Assembly (NCBI GenBank): GCA_035497735.1
Contig: DATJCX010000037.1
Coordinates: 62,001 to 126,000, forward strand
DNA length: 64,000 nucleotides
Direction: 5' to 3'
Source of the DNA: Brumimicrobium sp035497735
GTDB lineage: Bacteria; Bacteroidota; Bacteroidia; Flavobacteriales_D; Crocinitomicaceae
Positions 1 to 10,324 of this stretch are shown piece by piece; position 1 is the first letter of the stretch; each line of letters starts with the position of its first letter. The position numbers and the translations under genes were made by a program. The notes under the pieces were generated by a model that was given only the letters and a program-made list of their open reading frames with translations, was not told the origin of the DNA and ran no database searches.

Positions 1-917
1 TAAATATCTGCTCCTCCAAAACCTCCTGGTTTATCCGAAACAAGGTATAGTGTTGAACCGTCTGCAGACAATGATGGATGTCCAATAGAATAGTTATCAG
101 AATTATATTTGAATGGTCTTTCATTCATAAAACTTCCACCTTCTGTTACATCTACAACATATATTTTCAAACGCTGTAAGCCATCTGTCTTTCCTAGTTC
201 ATTTCTTGTAACATAAGCTGTTCTTCCATCAGCTGAGAATGTAATTGGACCTTCGTTAAATTTCGAACTTGCAGTTTTCACTTTTTCTATTCCACCGAAC
301 TTTTTTTCTTGGTCGATATAAATTCTATATAAGTCCAAGAATGGTTTCTTATCCCTTGCCGACTGATGTTTTACAAATGCAGTTTTTCTTTTTGAAGAAA
401 GGAAATACAGATAATTCCCTTCTGGATTCAAATATCCCCCAAAGTCGATACCAGTTGAATTAAATCGAGATTCATCTATCGCGAAAAAAGCTTGTGTTCC
501 CTCTATCTTCTCCTTATAATTTTTATTCGCTAGAAAAGCTTGAGCTCGTGAATCAGAAGGTGCTTTCTCGCTAAATTTATTCATCCATTTATCACTCTCT
601 TCATAATCTCCAGCCATTTTTAAAACATAGGAATAATTATAGAAGTCGATTGCTTTTACGCTTTCAGAATCCATCATCATAGCTGAGTATTCTTTAACAG
701 CATTTTGATATTGTCCTAATTTCATATAGCTGAAAGCCAATTTACTTTTCAGTTCAATATTATCAACGGAAGTTCCTTGTAAATCTTGATACAAGTTTAC
801 AGCGTAAGCATAATTATTCTGCGCATATTGTTCGTCTGCCTTTTTCAACTTCCCTGTTTGTGCAAACATGGTTAAGGTCAATCCGAAACTCGCTATTAAT
901 AAAACTACTTTTTTCAT
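1..917 (-). CDS. OmpA-type TPR/PD40 repeat protein, partial (T9SS-associated)
   Basis: The reading frame is open from an ATG at 915-917 to the window edge, so about 305 N-terminal residues are seen and the C-terminus is missing. It starts with a signal peptide (MKKVVLLIASFGLTLTMFAQ). Residues about 20-130 are helical TPR-like repeats. From about residue 150 there are PD40-type beta-propeller strands, with motifs such as GPITFSADGRTAYV and HPSLSADGSTLYLVSDKPGG. In Bacteroidota this order usually ends in an OmpA peptidoglycan-binding domain, which would lie outside the window. It follows the PorP/SprF-like gene by 18 nt on the same strand, so it is probably the last gene of the three-gene surface module. 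An envelope or periplasmic anchoring role is inferred. Confidence 0.85.
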   Translation of the reverse strand, partial: MKKVVLLIASFGLTLTMFAQTGKLKKADEQYAQNNYAYAVNLYQDLQGTSVDNIELKSKLAFSYMKLGQYQNAVKEYSAMMMDSESVKAIDFYNYSYVLKMAGDYEESDKWMNKFSEKAPSDSRAQAFLANKNYKEKIEGTQAFFAIDESRFNSTGIDFGGYLNPEGNYLYFLSSKRKTAFVKHQSARDKKPFLDLYRIYIDQEKKFGGIEKVKTASSKFNEGPITFSADGRTAYVTRNELGKTDGLQRLKIYVVDVTEGGSFMNERPFKYNSDNYSIGHPSLSADGSTLYLVSDKPGGFGGADI

Positions 918-935
918 TTTTCTGTCGATTTAAGG

Positions 936-1868
936 TTAGAAATAACGAGGTGTTACAACACCACCTTTTGTGAATGAGAAGTCATAAGAAAGCATGATTT
1001 CAAATGTACCATAGTTGTAATTTCTTAAACTTTGTAATCCAAAATCGCTACCAATTCCAAGTCTAAGCTGTGGTGTAACTTGTAATTGAACAAACGCACC
1101 AGCCGCTGCTAATAATCTATAGTTTGCACCAAACCAAATCTTATCATTAAAGATAGCTGCTAATGTCAAATCTATACCTACTGGCATTCCATCAGTTATT
1201 CTTACCATCGTTGATGGTCTCAACTTCCATTTCTCTGTTAATTGAATCACACCACCAAGTGTTCCATAGTAATGTCTTTGTTCTAGGTTGGTTTCACTTA
1301 TTCCGTCGTAACCTCTTTGTAGCATTTTAGGAATACTAAGTCCTGCAAAGAAGCTAGGTGTACGGTAATAGATACCAAAGCCAAAATTCGGATTGACATT
1401 GTTTCGAATACTACTTAATGCTGTTGGATCATTTGGTTCTGCTGCATCAATGTGAGAATCACCAATGTTGATAATATTCACACCACCTTTTAATCCAAAC
1501 GATAAACGTCCATTGTGATTTTTGAATTTTAGAGAATAAGAAACATCTCCATAAATCATGGTTTGGTTCATCGGCCCTATTTTGTCATTCACAAAGGACA
1601 AGCCAACTCCTACCGACTCGTAGGGTAAGGGCGAATGAATACCGAGCGTAGTTGAATGAGGTCTTCCTTCAAAACCTGCCCATTGTTCTCTATGCATCGC
1701 TGTAGCGTTCAATACACCATTACTTCCTGAATAAGCAGGATTAACGAATAACATATTGTCAAAGTACTGCGTAAAATGAGGATCTTGCTGCGCATGGCTA
1801 TTGCTGACTCCTAATAAGGATATCAAACAAGTTGCCAATATTAATTTTATCGTCTTCATCTTTTTCAT
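936..1868 (-). CDS. PorP/SprF family type IX secretion membrane protein
   Basis: A 310-residue protein with a signal peptide ending near SHAQ, followed by the family hallmark QQDPHFTQYFDNMLFVNPAYSG. The rest looks like outer-membrane beta-strands (alternating aromatic and glycine residues) and ends in an aromatic residue. PorP/SprF proteins act in type IX secretion, and the SprF type is known to be needed for export of a particular giant adhesin encoded next to it. Here it lies 22 nt after the giant type-B-domain protein gene, which fits a dedicated export partner. The start may be this ATG or the one three codons later (MKTIKLIL, at 1859). Family assignment is firm; substrate pairing is inferred. 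Confidence 0.95.
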   Translation of the reverse strand: MKKMKTIKLILATCLISLLGVSNSHAQQDPHFTQYFDNMLFVNPAYSGSNGVLNATAMHREQWAGFEGRPHSTTLGIHSPLPYESVGVGLSFVNDKIGPMNQTMIYGDVSYSLKFKNHNGRLSFGLKGGVNIINIGDSHIDAAEPNDPTALSSIRNNVNPNFGFGIYYRTPSFFAGLSIPKMLQRGYDGISETNLEQRHYYGTLGGVIQLTEKWKLRPSTMVRITDGMPVGIDLTLAAIFNDKIWFGANYRLLAAAGAFVQLQVTPQLRLGIGSDFGLQSLRNYNYGTFEIMLSYDFSFTKGGVVTPRYF

Positions 1869-1890
1869 TTTTTTAATGATAAAATATCTC

Positions 1891-4800
1891 TTAACGGTTA
1901 AGGAAAATATATCCTTTTACTACCCCTACCGCTTCATTCTTCGTATCTAAAACAAAGTAATATGTTCCTGTAGGCAGTTCATCACTTCCTACGTTCATCG
2001 AACTTGTAGAAGTACCATCCCAATTATTCTGATAGTCTTCTGCTTCGAATACGATATTTCCGTTTCTGTTGTAAATAACTAAAGTGTTATTTGGGTAGAA
2101 CTCTAATCCTTCAACTGTCCAATAGTCATTAATTCCATCGCCATTCGGAGTGAAAGTCTTAGGGGTCTTTAATCCACAAATATTAGGGTCACATGGGTTT
2201 AGGAAGTCACTTCCATTTGCCAATTCCTGACCATTTGTAACACCATCGCCATCACAATCTCCATTCATCCATGCTTCACTCGGTTCTACTGTTTGATTAG
2301 CTATTATTAAGTCACATGGATCTTTAGGATCTGTTCCGTCTGCTATCTCATCACCGTTGGTAACTCCATCTCCGTCGCAGTCTGCTACTAACCATCCGCC
2401 ATTTTGCGGCAATGTCACATCTTGTACTTTATAATCACATGGATCTAATGGATGTGTTCCGCTAGATAACTCCTTACCATTTGTTACTCCGTCTCCATCA
2501 CAGTCGGCTTCTAACCAAGCTTGCGATGGTTGATCGATATGCTCAACAATAAAGTCACAGTCATCAAACAGGTCTGTTCCATCTGTAATTTCTTGTCCGT
2601 TCATTACTCCGTCACCATCACAGTCACCGTAAGTCCATAAAACGCCTGGTGTAACTGTTTGACTTGCTAGGATTAAATCACACGGCTCTAATGGATCTGT
2701 TCCATCTGTCAATTCATCACCATTTGTAACACCGTCTTTATCACAGTCGGCATCCATCCATGTTTGACTTGGTGTAAGTGTCTGACTTGCTAAAACAAAG
2801 TCACACATATCCAATGGATCTGTTCCATCTGTTACCTCATCACCATTCGAAACTCCATCTCCGTCACAGTCTCCATCTGCCCAAGCTTCAACAATAAATG
2901 AAGCTTCTAGTGAAGAACAATCATCATCGATGGCTTTCAATGTGTATTCAACTCCAGGTGCTGCATTCGCAATCAATCCTGAACTTAAAACACTTGGTCC
3001 AACTGGATTGAAAACGTATGTAAAGTTCGCATTATAGTTACCAACAGCAGCATAGCCATCTTGTCCGGTAACACAATTCAATTCAAAACTAACAATTGCA
3101 GGAGTTGCCGGCATATATGGGTCAATCACTAATGCAGTTACTCCAGGAGCCGACTGACATGTTCCATTATTAATTGTCAAATTCGTATAAACAGCTGCAG
3201 GAACACTAAGCGAAGCAGTATTGTTATTTACTGTAACTGATAATGAACCACCGTCGTAGTCAACTGTATAGTTTCCATTTGGAACATTCGTAAACACAAA
3301 GTTGATTGTTCCATTTTCTCCACATTCAATCGGATTAACCGTTGTAACTGATAAAGTAGGAACAACGAGCATAGCTTCCACTTCAAATGAAACTGAAGTA
3401 GATTGACATCCTGTAGCATTTGATGCAAGCACAGTGTAAACCGTTCCATTATCTGCGCCTTGAATTGCTCCGTTATTATCTACATACGTTCCTGTTGCAG
3501 GTATAAAGATATAGTTGATACCTGTTGTATAGTTTTCTATAACTGCCTGACCGTTCACTCCACATTCTGGAGCGATAACAGTAACAATTGGCGTTGAAGG
3601 TGTTGGCTTGATAGCCTCTACAACAAAGTTTACTGAATTTGAAGTACAACCCGAAGCGTTTGAAACTGATAAAGAATACGTTTCACCGTAAGCCATACCA
3701 GAAATTACACCTGAAGCATCAATACTTGGCGCAGAAGGTGTAAACACATAGTTATAGTTGGCATTGTAATTTGTAACTGTTGCCAAACCATTTGCTGAAC
3801 AGGTTGCTGGCGCAATACTAATTGAAGGCATCATTGGCGTAACCAACATCGCTTCAACTGTAAAACTTTCTGATGTAGCTAAACATCCATTTCCGCTTAC
3901 AATAGTTGTTGTATAAGTCTGTCCTAGTACAAGATTTGTTATTGTTCCGCTGCTATTCACAACTGGACCTAAAGGCAAGAAGGTATAAGTGCTTCCTGCA
4001 ACATAATTGTCGATACTTGCCGTTCCATTCGCTGTACATGTTGGCGCTACAACACTAACGATAGGTGCTGTAACTGGGTCAAACTGTTCGTTGATAACAA
4101 AACTTTCCGAAGTTGGTGAAATACAATCCCCAGGACCTGTTGCTACAACTGTATAGTTAACACCTACTGTAGCGTTTTCAATTACACCACTAGCGTTTAC
4201 ACTTATTCCATCCGAAGGAGTGAAAGTGTAAGTATTTGAAATCGCAAAGTTTGTAATCGTTGCTTGTCCATCATTTTCACAAGTTGAATTAGACACTAAA
4301 ACAGTTGGTTTTGGTGGTATTTGTGGTTGCGGATTAATCACAATGTTAATCGCAGTAGAAGAACAGTTATTTGCAGAAGCTACTAAGCCATAAGTTCCTG
4401 CTACTAAATTCGCAAAATTTCCTGTTGAATTCGTTAATACAGTCGTTGATGGACTTGGTCCAGTCAAAGTATAAACCATTCCACTTTGTGGCGTATTCAC
4501 TACAACTCCTCCTTGAGCGCTAGCACATGAAGGTTGATTTACTGTGAAACTTCCAACAATAGCATTGTTTGGACTACAAGGATCTGTTGGATTGGTATCT
4601 GCTCCGTTTGGAATTCCGTCTTCATCACAATCTGCATTATTCCACATTCCTCCTTGCGGTAAAGTAATGCTTGCTTCAAGATATTCACATGGATTCAATA
4701 CATCCGTATTATCGGCAACTTCCTGTCCATTCGACACACCGTCTCCATCACAGTCGGCATCTAACCAAGCTTGACTAGGAGAAGTTTGATTTGCCAAAAT

Positions 4801-7800
4801 GTAATCACAAGGATTTAAAGGATCTGTTCCGTCTGTAATTTCTTGTCCGTCTAAAACACCATCACCGTCTGTATCTGGATTTAATGGGTCTGTATTGTAG
4901 AAGTTTACTTCTGCACCGTCAATTAAACCATCTCCATCCGTATCTTGTGCTAGAGGATTTGTTCCATGAATATTTACTTCATCTCCATCCGTTAATCCAT
5001 CTCCATCTGAATCTGGATTTAATGGGTCAGTTCCATGAACATTCACTTCGTCGCCATCCATTAAACCATCGCCATCCGTATCTGCACTTAATGGATTTGT
5101 TCCATAATTATAAACTTCGTCTCCATCGCTTAATACGTCTCCATCCGTATCTGCATTCAATGGGTCAGTTCCATAAATGTTCACTTCTTCTCCATCCAAT
5201 AAACCATCATTATCCGTATCTGCAATCAATGGGTCAGTATTGTGAATATTAACTTCGTCTCCATCTAACAAACCATCATTATCCGTATCTGGATCGAATG
5301 GGTCAGTATTATGAATAGTAATTTCATCGCCATTCGGCAATTCATCATTATCACAATCAGCATCTAACCATAGTTGAGAAAGAATAGCAAAATGCGTCAC
5401 ATAATCTACATCACATAAACTATTTGGATCTGTTCCGTCAGCTAATTCTTGACTGTTAGACACTCCATCGTCATCACAATCTCCATTCCCCCAAGATTCA
5501 ATAGTAAATTGAACTGGAACTGAACTACAACCACCACTTACTATGGAAATCGTATAATTCACATCGAAAGTTGCTCCGTTGATTTTTCCATCAGCCGCTA
5601 TTGTAGGACCTGTTGGAGAGAATACGTATGTATTACTTGCGTTATAATTATTTACTTGAGCACTTCCATCTTCTTGTGTAGCACAATTCATTCCTGTAAC
5701 ACTGATCAATGGAATGTCTGGAGCATTTGGCTCTATGATAAAGGTATTAACTCCTAAAACTGAAGTACATTCTCCATTGTTTATCGTAAGGTGAACATAG
5801 TTTCCTGTTGTTGCACTTACACTTGCCGTATTACTTGTTACAGTAACGTTTGTAAATGAACCTCCCATATAATCAATGGTATAGTCTCCATCTGCTACAT
5901 TGGTAAAAGTAAATTCTAAGGTTCCATTTTCTCCACAGTTTGCTGGATTAATTGCAGTTACCGCTAAAGTTGGTTTAACCAATACAGGTAAAACACTGAA
6001 AGAACTAGAAGTTACTGAACAGCCTTGTGTGTTTGTTGCTGTAAGGGTGTAAGTTTGTCCATAAGAAATGTTATTGATAACTCCTGAACTATTTACGTTT
6101 GGTCCTACTGGAAGGAATGTATAAGTAATTCCTGAAGTATGATTGGCAATTGAAGCCGTTCCGTTTGCTGAACAAGTTGGAGCTCCTACAGTTACTTCTG
6201 GAACTAATGGTGCTGGTTTCTTTTGATTGATTACAAAACCATTCGAAGCAGATGAAGAACATCCGTTTGAATTAATTGCAACAACTGTATAGGTTGTACC
6301 ATAAACAGGGTTTTCAATTTCACCACTTGCGTTTACCGTCGCTCCGTTTGAAGGAGTTAAAACATAAGTGTATGCTGCGTTATAATTTGAAATCACGCCT
6401 AAACCATCATTACTACAAGTTGCTGCTGTAAGAGAAACAGTTGGCTTTGCTGGTTTTTGTGGTTGCGGATTAAGTACAATCGTTATCGGTGCAGATTCAC
6501 AGTTGTTTATCTTAACTTTCAGATTGTATGTTCCTGAAGTAAAACCAGTAAACTGTCCTGAAGGACTTAGCATTTGTGAAATTGAAGGACTTGGCCCAAC
6601 CAATGTGTACATTGCACCTGCTTGTGGCGAATTCACTAAAATGTCACCCAAAGGATTCGAGCAACTCAATTGATTCACTGTGTAAAGACCAACATCAGCC
6701 ATGTTTGGACTACAAGGATCAAGTGGATCTGAACCGTTTGTTAATTCATCACCATCTGTAATTCCATCGCCATCCGTATCTGGATTGTATGGGTTGGTTC
6801 CTTCTAAGATTTCATCTCCATTTGAAACGCCATCATTGTCACAGTCTCCATTTGCCCATGCAAGTATTGAGAAAGAAGTTGCGGTAGAACTACAACTGTT
6901 GATTGCAGCGGTAATCGTATAGTTTACTCCTGGAAGTGCATTGATGATTTCGCCTGAAGCAGTTACCGAAGGTCCTGCCGGTGTAAATGAATAGTTATAT
7001 CCTGAAATAAAGTTACTTATTTGTGCAGTTCCGTTTTCTTGTCCTTGACATGATAATTCGTTGGCTTCGACAATCGGTGATACTGGAGCAGAAATAGTTG
7101 AGATAACTGCATTAACTCCTAAAGCTGAAGTACAATCTTCATTGCTAATTGTCAGGTTGTCGTAATTCCCAGCTGGTGCATATACATGTGCTGCTCCTGC
7201 AGTTACATAAACGATAAATTCACCACCATCATGGTTGATAGTATAAGTTCCATCAACAATTTCTGTTGTTTCAAAGTAAATTGCTCCATTTCCACCACAA
7301 GCTGAAGGTTCAGTCGATGTAACGGATAAAGTTGGAACGATTAATTGTTCTTGATTAGTAAAATTAATAGAAGAAGTACAACCTGACTCCTCTACAGTAA
7401 GCGTGTAAGTTACACCAAAAGTAGCTCCTTGTATTTCTCCATTCGCAAGGATTGTAGGTCCAGCTGGACTAAATGTATAGTTTAGATTTTCATCGTAATT
7501 AATAATGGTACTAAGACTTGAACTCGTACAAGTTGCAATCGTTGTTAAAATGTTTGGTACTGCTGGAGCATTTGGATCTAACAAGGTTACTGAAATCACC
7601 CCTGAGCTACAATCTTCAATGACGAGCACCATGTTTTCATATATTCCTGCAGTTGCAGAAACAGTTCCTTCTCCGTTGAATACAGAAACTGAAAACGATC
7701 CGCCGTCATAATCTATGCTATACGTTCCGTTTGGAACATTCACAAAACTAAAATTTATCATACCATTTCCACCACAAACTGTTGGGTGAATCACCGTTGC

Positions 7801-8433
7801 AGAAATCTCAGGAGTTGTTATTCCTTCTATAACTTCAAAACTTAGAGATGGATCTGAAACACAACCATCAAGTGAAGTTGCTGTTACAGTATATTGTTGT
7901 GAAAAATCAAAGTCTAGAATGTTTCCTTCTTCATCTACAACTGGTCCAGCTGGATTAAACTCATAGGTATATTGTTGACCATAATTAATGATAACTGCGC
8001 TTCCGTTCTTGATACAACTTGGAGAAACAACACCAATAGTTGGCACGTCTGGTGCTGGCAACATTTCATTAATACTCACTTTGACACTTTCCAATGAAGT
8101 ACAAGTTCCGATATCAGCTACAATCGTATAGCTCACTCCGAAGATCATTCCTTCAATTTCGCCACTTGCATTAACAGTAGGGCCTGCAGGTGAAAATATA
8201 TATGAAAGAAAAGAATCATAATTTACAATTGTAGCTGCTCCATCTGCAGTACAGGTTGGTGCCTGAATACTAATTTCAGGTATATCCAACGCAGGATCGC
8301 ATGGCGCTTGAAAAGCATTAGTCGGGACACTTCGACCTAAAACCGAATGGTGTTCACTTATAGAAAAAGCTTCCGCTTTTGGCAAATACAAAAATACTCC
8401 TATTAATAAGAGTAGTGCTAGTGTTTTCTTCAT
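1891..8433 (-). CDS. Giant secreted T9SS protein with Ig-like and TSP type-3 repeats
   Basis: A 2180-residue surface or secreted protein. The ATG at 8433 is chosen because it begins a good signal peptide (MKKTLALLLLIGVFLYLPKAEA); the longer frame would start inside a -7 promoter box at 8457-8464. Most of the protein is tandem 70-90-residue Ig-like modules with recurring motifs such as APTCTANGTASI and NGTYSIDYDGG. These are interrupted by three blocks of calcium-binding thrombospondin type-3-like repeats (DTDGDGLxDGDE), the middle one with a period of about 23 residues. The last ~90 residues (from TFTPNGDGINDYW to the end) match the gliding-motility-associated, type B T9SS sorting domain. It leads a module with PorP/SprF-like and OmpA-type genes. 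An adhesin role is inferred. Confidence 0.93.
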   Translation of the reverse strand: MKKTLALLLLIGVFLYLPKAEAFSISEHHSVLGRSVPTNAFQAPCDPALDIPEISIQAPTCTADGAATIVNYDSFLSYIFSPAGPTVNASGEIEGMIFGVSYTIVADIGTCTSLESVKVSINEMLPAPDVPTIGVVSPSCIKNGSAVIINYGQQYTYEFNPAGPVVDEEGNILDFDFSQQYTVTATSLDGCVSDPSLSFEVIEGITTPEISATVIHPTVCGGNGMINFSFVNVPNGTYSIDYDGGSFSVSVFNGEGTVSATAGIYENMVLVIEDCSSGVISVTLLDPNAPAVPNILTTIATCTSSSLSTIINYDENLNYTFSPAGPTILANGEIQGATFGVTYTLTVEESGCTSSINFTNQEQLIVPTLSVTSTEPSACGGNGAIYFETTEIVDGTYTINHDGGEFIVYVTAGAAHVYAPAGNYDNLTISNEDCTSALGVNAVISTISAPVSPIVEANELSCQGQENGTAQISNFISGYNYSFTPAGPSVTASGEIINALPGVNYTITAAINSCSSTATSFSILAWANGDCDNDGVSNGDEILEGTNPYNPDTDGDGITDGDELTNGSDPLDPCSPNMADVGLYTVNQLSCSNPLGDILVNSPQAGAMYTLVGPSPSISQMLSPSGQFTGFTSGTYNLKVKINNCESAPITIVLNPQPQKPAKPTVSLTAATCSNDGLGVISNYNAAYTYVLTPSNGATVNASGEIENPVYGTTYTVVAINSNGCSSSASNGFVINQKKPAPLVPEVTVGAPTCSANGTASIANHTSGITYTFLPVGPNVNSSGVINNISYGQTYTLTATNTQGCSVTSSSFSVLPVLVKPTLAVTAINPANCGENGTLEFTFTNVADGDYTIDYMGGSFTNVTVTSNTASVSATTGNYVHLTINNGECTSVLGVNTFIIEPNAPDIPLISVTGMNCATQEDGSAQVNNYNASNTYVFSPTGPTIAADGKINGATFDVNYTISIVSGGCSSVPVQFTIESWGNGDCDDDGVSNSQELADGTDPNSLCDVDYVTHFAILSQLWLDADCDNDELPNGDEITIHNTDPFDPDTDNDGLLDGDEVNIHNTDPLIADTDNDGLLDGEEVNIYGTDPLNADTDGDVLSDGDEVYNYGTNPLSADTDGDGLMDGDEVNVHGTDPLNPDSDGDGLTDGDEVNIHGTNPLAQDTDGDGLIDGAEVNFYNTDPLNPDTDGDGVLDGQEITDGTDPLNPCDYILANQTSPSQAWLDADCDGDGVSNGQEVADNTDVLNPCEYLEASITLPQGGMWNNADCDEDGIPNGADTNPTDPCSPNNAIVGSFTVNQPSCASAQGGVVVNTPQSGMVYTLTGPSPSTTVLTNSTGNFANLVAGTYGLVASANNCSSTAINIVINPQPQIPPKPTVLVSNSTCENDGQATITNFAISNTYTFTPSDGISVNASGVIENATVGVNYTVVATGPGDCISPTSESFVINEQFDPVTAPIVSVVAPTCTANGTASIDNYVAGSTYTFLPLGPVVNSSGTITNLVLGQTYTTTIVSGNGCLATSESFTVEAMLVTPMMPSISIAPATCSANGLATVTNYNANYNYVFTPSAPSIDASGVISGMAYGETYSLSVSNASGCTSNSVNFVVEAIKPTPSTPIVTVIAPECGVNGQAVIENYTTGINYIFIPATGTYVDNNGAIQGADNGTVYTVLASNATGCQSTSVSFEVEAMLVVPTLSVTTVNPIECGENGTINFVFTNVPNGNYTVDYDGGSLSVTVNNNTASLSVPAAVYTNLTINNGTCQSAPGVTALVIDPYMPATPAIVSFELNCVTGQDGYAAVGNYNANFTYVFNPVGPSVLSSGLIANAAPGVEYTLKAIDDDCSSLEASFIVEAWADGDCDGDGVSNGDEVTDGTDPLDMCDFVLASQTLTPSQTWMDADCDKDGVTNGDELTDGTDPLEPCDLILASQTVTPGVLWTYGDCDGDGVMNGQEITDGTDLFDDCDFIVEHIDQPSQAWLEADCDGDGVTNGKELSSGTHPLDPCDYKVQDVTLPQNGGWLVADCDGDGVTNGDEIADGTDPKDPCDLIIANQTVEPSEAWMNGDCDGDGVTNGQELANGSDFLNPCDPNICGLKTPKTFTPNGDGINDYWTVEGLEFYPNNTLVIYNRNGNIVFEAEDYQNNWDGTSTSSMNVGSDELPTGTYYFVLDTKNEAVGVVKGYIFLNR

Positions 8434-8456
8434 GATGCAATGATAATGAGTTAACA

Positions 8457-8464
8457 CAAATTTA
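8457..8464 (-). promoter_or_regulatory. -7 box of the giant surface-protein operon
   Basis: On the minus strand this reads TAAATTTG, a perfect match to the Bacteroidota -7 consensus TAnnTTTG, 23 nt before the chosen ATG. I found no clear -33 TTTG at the right distance. It supports starting the gene at 8433 and not at the longer frame. Confidence 0.6.
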
Positions 8465-8649
8465 ACTTTTTTTATTTAACTTTTTTATATTCCTTGGAGA
8501 ATATCCTTTTATTTAACTTTTAAGCTTTTAAAAAGACAGGATTTTTTTGATATTTCCGGTAGAATAAAAAAATTGATTCCAGCTTAACGGAGACACCTAC
8601 ACGACTCACTTCCAAACCGATGCAATTAGAATGGCATATCGTTTATAGA

Positions 8650-8681
8650 AACAAAAAAGGAGGAAATTGCTCTCCTCCTTT
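8650..8681 (-). terminator. Rho-independent terminator of rimO
   Basis: A 9-bp perfect stem (8656-8664 with 8673-8681) encloses an 8-nt loop. Read on the minus strand it is followed by a run of T. It lies about 60 nt past the rimO stop codon. Confidence 0.85.
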
Positions 8682-8742
8682 CTTTTATAATCTATTTCTA
8701 AAACACTAGTTTTAATTCAATGAAAACAGTATTCTAACAATC

Positions 8743-10065
8743 TTAATCCACTTGCTCAACCACTTTTCCATATAAATCATAATGGTCAGCAGAAGTAATA
8801 TAAATCGGTGCAAAGTCTCCAATACGAACATAGTTATCTTTTACAGGAACCAATACTTCGTTATCAACTTCAGGTGAGTCATATTCTGTTCTTCCGATGA
8901 AGTAACCACCTTCTACCCTATCAAATAAGACATTTCTAACTTGTCCAACATGACGTTGATTTAAGTTGTAACTAATACCCGATTGCAATTCCATTATGGC
9001 ATCTGCACGTTCTCTTTTCACAGCTTCTGGAACATCATCCTCAGATTTATGAGCATGCGTATCTTCTTCATGAGAATAAGCAAATATTCCTAAACGTTCG
9101 AATTTCATTCTTTCAACGAAATCATACATTTCTTGGAAATCTTCTTCAGTTTCACCTGGATATCCTGAAATAAACGTTGTTCTAATCGCTATTTCTGGGA
9201 TGATTGCTCTAATATCTGTAATTAACTGTTCTTGCTTTTCACGCGATGTTCCTCTTCTCATGGCTTTCAATATTCTTGTAGAACCATGTTGTAAAGGCAT
9301 ATCTAGATAGTTACAAATCTTTGGTTGACGTTTCATAACATCTATCACCTCCATTGGGAAACCCGTTGGGTAGGCATAGTGCAAGCGAATCCAGTCAATT
9401 CCTTCAACTTCACAAAGACGGTCTAATAATTCCGCTAAAGCACGCTTTTTGTATATATCTAATCCGTAGAACGTTAAATCTTGAGCAATCAAAATCAATT
9501 CCTTAACACCTTTCGAGGCTAAGAACTCTGCTTGCTTCACCAAATCCTCAATAGGAGTTGATTGGTGACCTCCACGCATAATAGGAATAGCACAGAATGA
9601 ACATGTTCTATCACAACCTTCAGAGATTTTAAAATAAGAGAAGTGAGATGGAGTTGTCAATAAACGTTCCCCCACTAACTCATGCTTATAATCCGCTTTT
9701 AAGGTTTTCAATAAACGCGGTAAATCTCTTGTACCGAAGTAAGCATCAACTTCTGGAATTTCCTTTTCTAAGTCTTCCTTATAACGCTGGGACAAACATC
9801 CTGTAACATATATCTTGTCAACTTGTCCTTCGTTTTTGGCATCCACATAACGAAGAATCGTATCGATAGACTCTTGCTTTGCTTCACCAATAAAACCACA
9901 AGTATTAATAATCACAACTTCTGAATCGTCTTGCTTAGCTTCGTGCTCTACCTCAAACTTATTAGCTTGAAGTTGGCGCATCAATACTTCAGAGTCAAAT
10001 GTATTTTTAGAACAACCTAAGGTAACAATATTCACCTTATTTTTCTTTAGCGTCTTTGTTTTCAT
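8743..10065 (-). CDS. rimO: Ribosomal protein S12 methylthiotransferase RimO
   Basis: A 440-residue radical-SAM methylthiotransferase that modifies an aspartate of ribosomal protein uS12. The N-terminal MTTase domain begins NIVTLGCSKNTFDSE. The radical-SAM iron-sulfur motif CxxxCxxC is seen in SEGCDRTCSFCAIP. A C-terminal TRAM-like domain (residues about 370-440) ends the protein. RimO is separated from MiaB by the TLGCSKN...DSE start and the MRGGHQS stretch after the cluster. It is monocistronic, with its own terminator. Its -7 box (TAAATTTG, 10070-10077) is only 4 nt from the ATG, so the mRNA may be leaderless. Confidence 0.96.
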   Translation of the reverse strand: MKTKTLKKNKVNIVTLGCSKNTFDSEVLMRQLQANKFEVEHEAKQDDSEVVIINTCGFIGEAKQESIDTILRYVDAKNEGQVDKIYVTGCLSQRYKEDLEKEIPEVDAYFGTRDLPRLLKTLKADYKHELVGERLLTTPSHFSYFKISEGCDRTCSFCAIPIMRGGHQSTPIEDLVKQAEFLASKGVKELILIAQDLTFYGLDIYKKRALAELLDRLCEVEGIDWIRLHYAYPTGFPMEVIDVMKRQPKICNYLDMPLQHGSTRILKAMRRGTSREKQEQLITDIRAIIPEIAIRTTFISGYPGETEEDFQEMYDFVERMKFERLGIFAYSHEEDTHAHKSEDDVPEAVKRERADAIMELQSGISYNLNQRHVGQVRNVLFDRVEGGYFIGRTEYDSPEVDNEVLVPVKDNYVRIGDFAPIYITSADHYDLYGKVVEQVD

Positions 10066-10069
10066 TGTG

Positions 10070-10077
10070 CAAATTTA
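10070..10077 (-). promoter_or_regulatory. -7 box of rimO, 4 nt from the ATG
   Basis: Minus-strand TAAATTTG matches TAnnTTTG exactly and is followed by CACA and then the rimO ATG. With normal promoter geometry transcription would begin at or next to the start codon. Confidence 0.6.
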
Positions 10078-10253
10078 AAGTAAATAAATCATACTCTATC
10101 GGAACAGTAAATTTATTTAATCAATTTAGTTTTATTCTATGCTAGTCGAGCACTTCTTTTGAATCTAAAAACACATAAAAAACTACTTAATAAAAGAAAA
10201 ACAACAAGCAATGACTTAACCATTTAAGAATTAATTTTGCCATATATCCTTCA

Positions 10254-10287
10254 TTTGTTATTCATTTCAAACAATTTCCTATCTTTG
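10254..10287 (+). promoter_or_regulatory. Promoter of the DUF1015-yggS operon
   Basis: TTTG at 10254-10257 and TATCTTTG at 10280-10287, separated by 22 nt, fit the Bacteroidota -33/-7 pattern. The predicted leader to the ATG is about 35 nt. Confidence 0.7.
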
Positions 10288-10324
10288 TTTTTGTTGTTTT
10301 TTCACTATTTCATAAGTTATAGAC

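Larger units (their letters stand above)
8434..8742. other. Intergenic region upstream of the giant gene
   Basis: This AT-rich stretch holds the -7 box of the giant surface-protein gene at its low end, three near-copies of TTTAACTTTT (about 8462-8523), and the rimO terminator near 8656-8681. I see no coding frame or RNA gene in the remainder. Confidence 0.6.

Noticed and set aside
4884..5252. Open plus-strand frame rich in His/Leu inside the giant gene
   Set aside because: Antisense shadow of the calcium-repeat coding region; its own periodicity mirrors that repeat and it has no start context.
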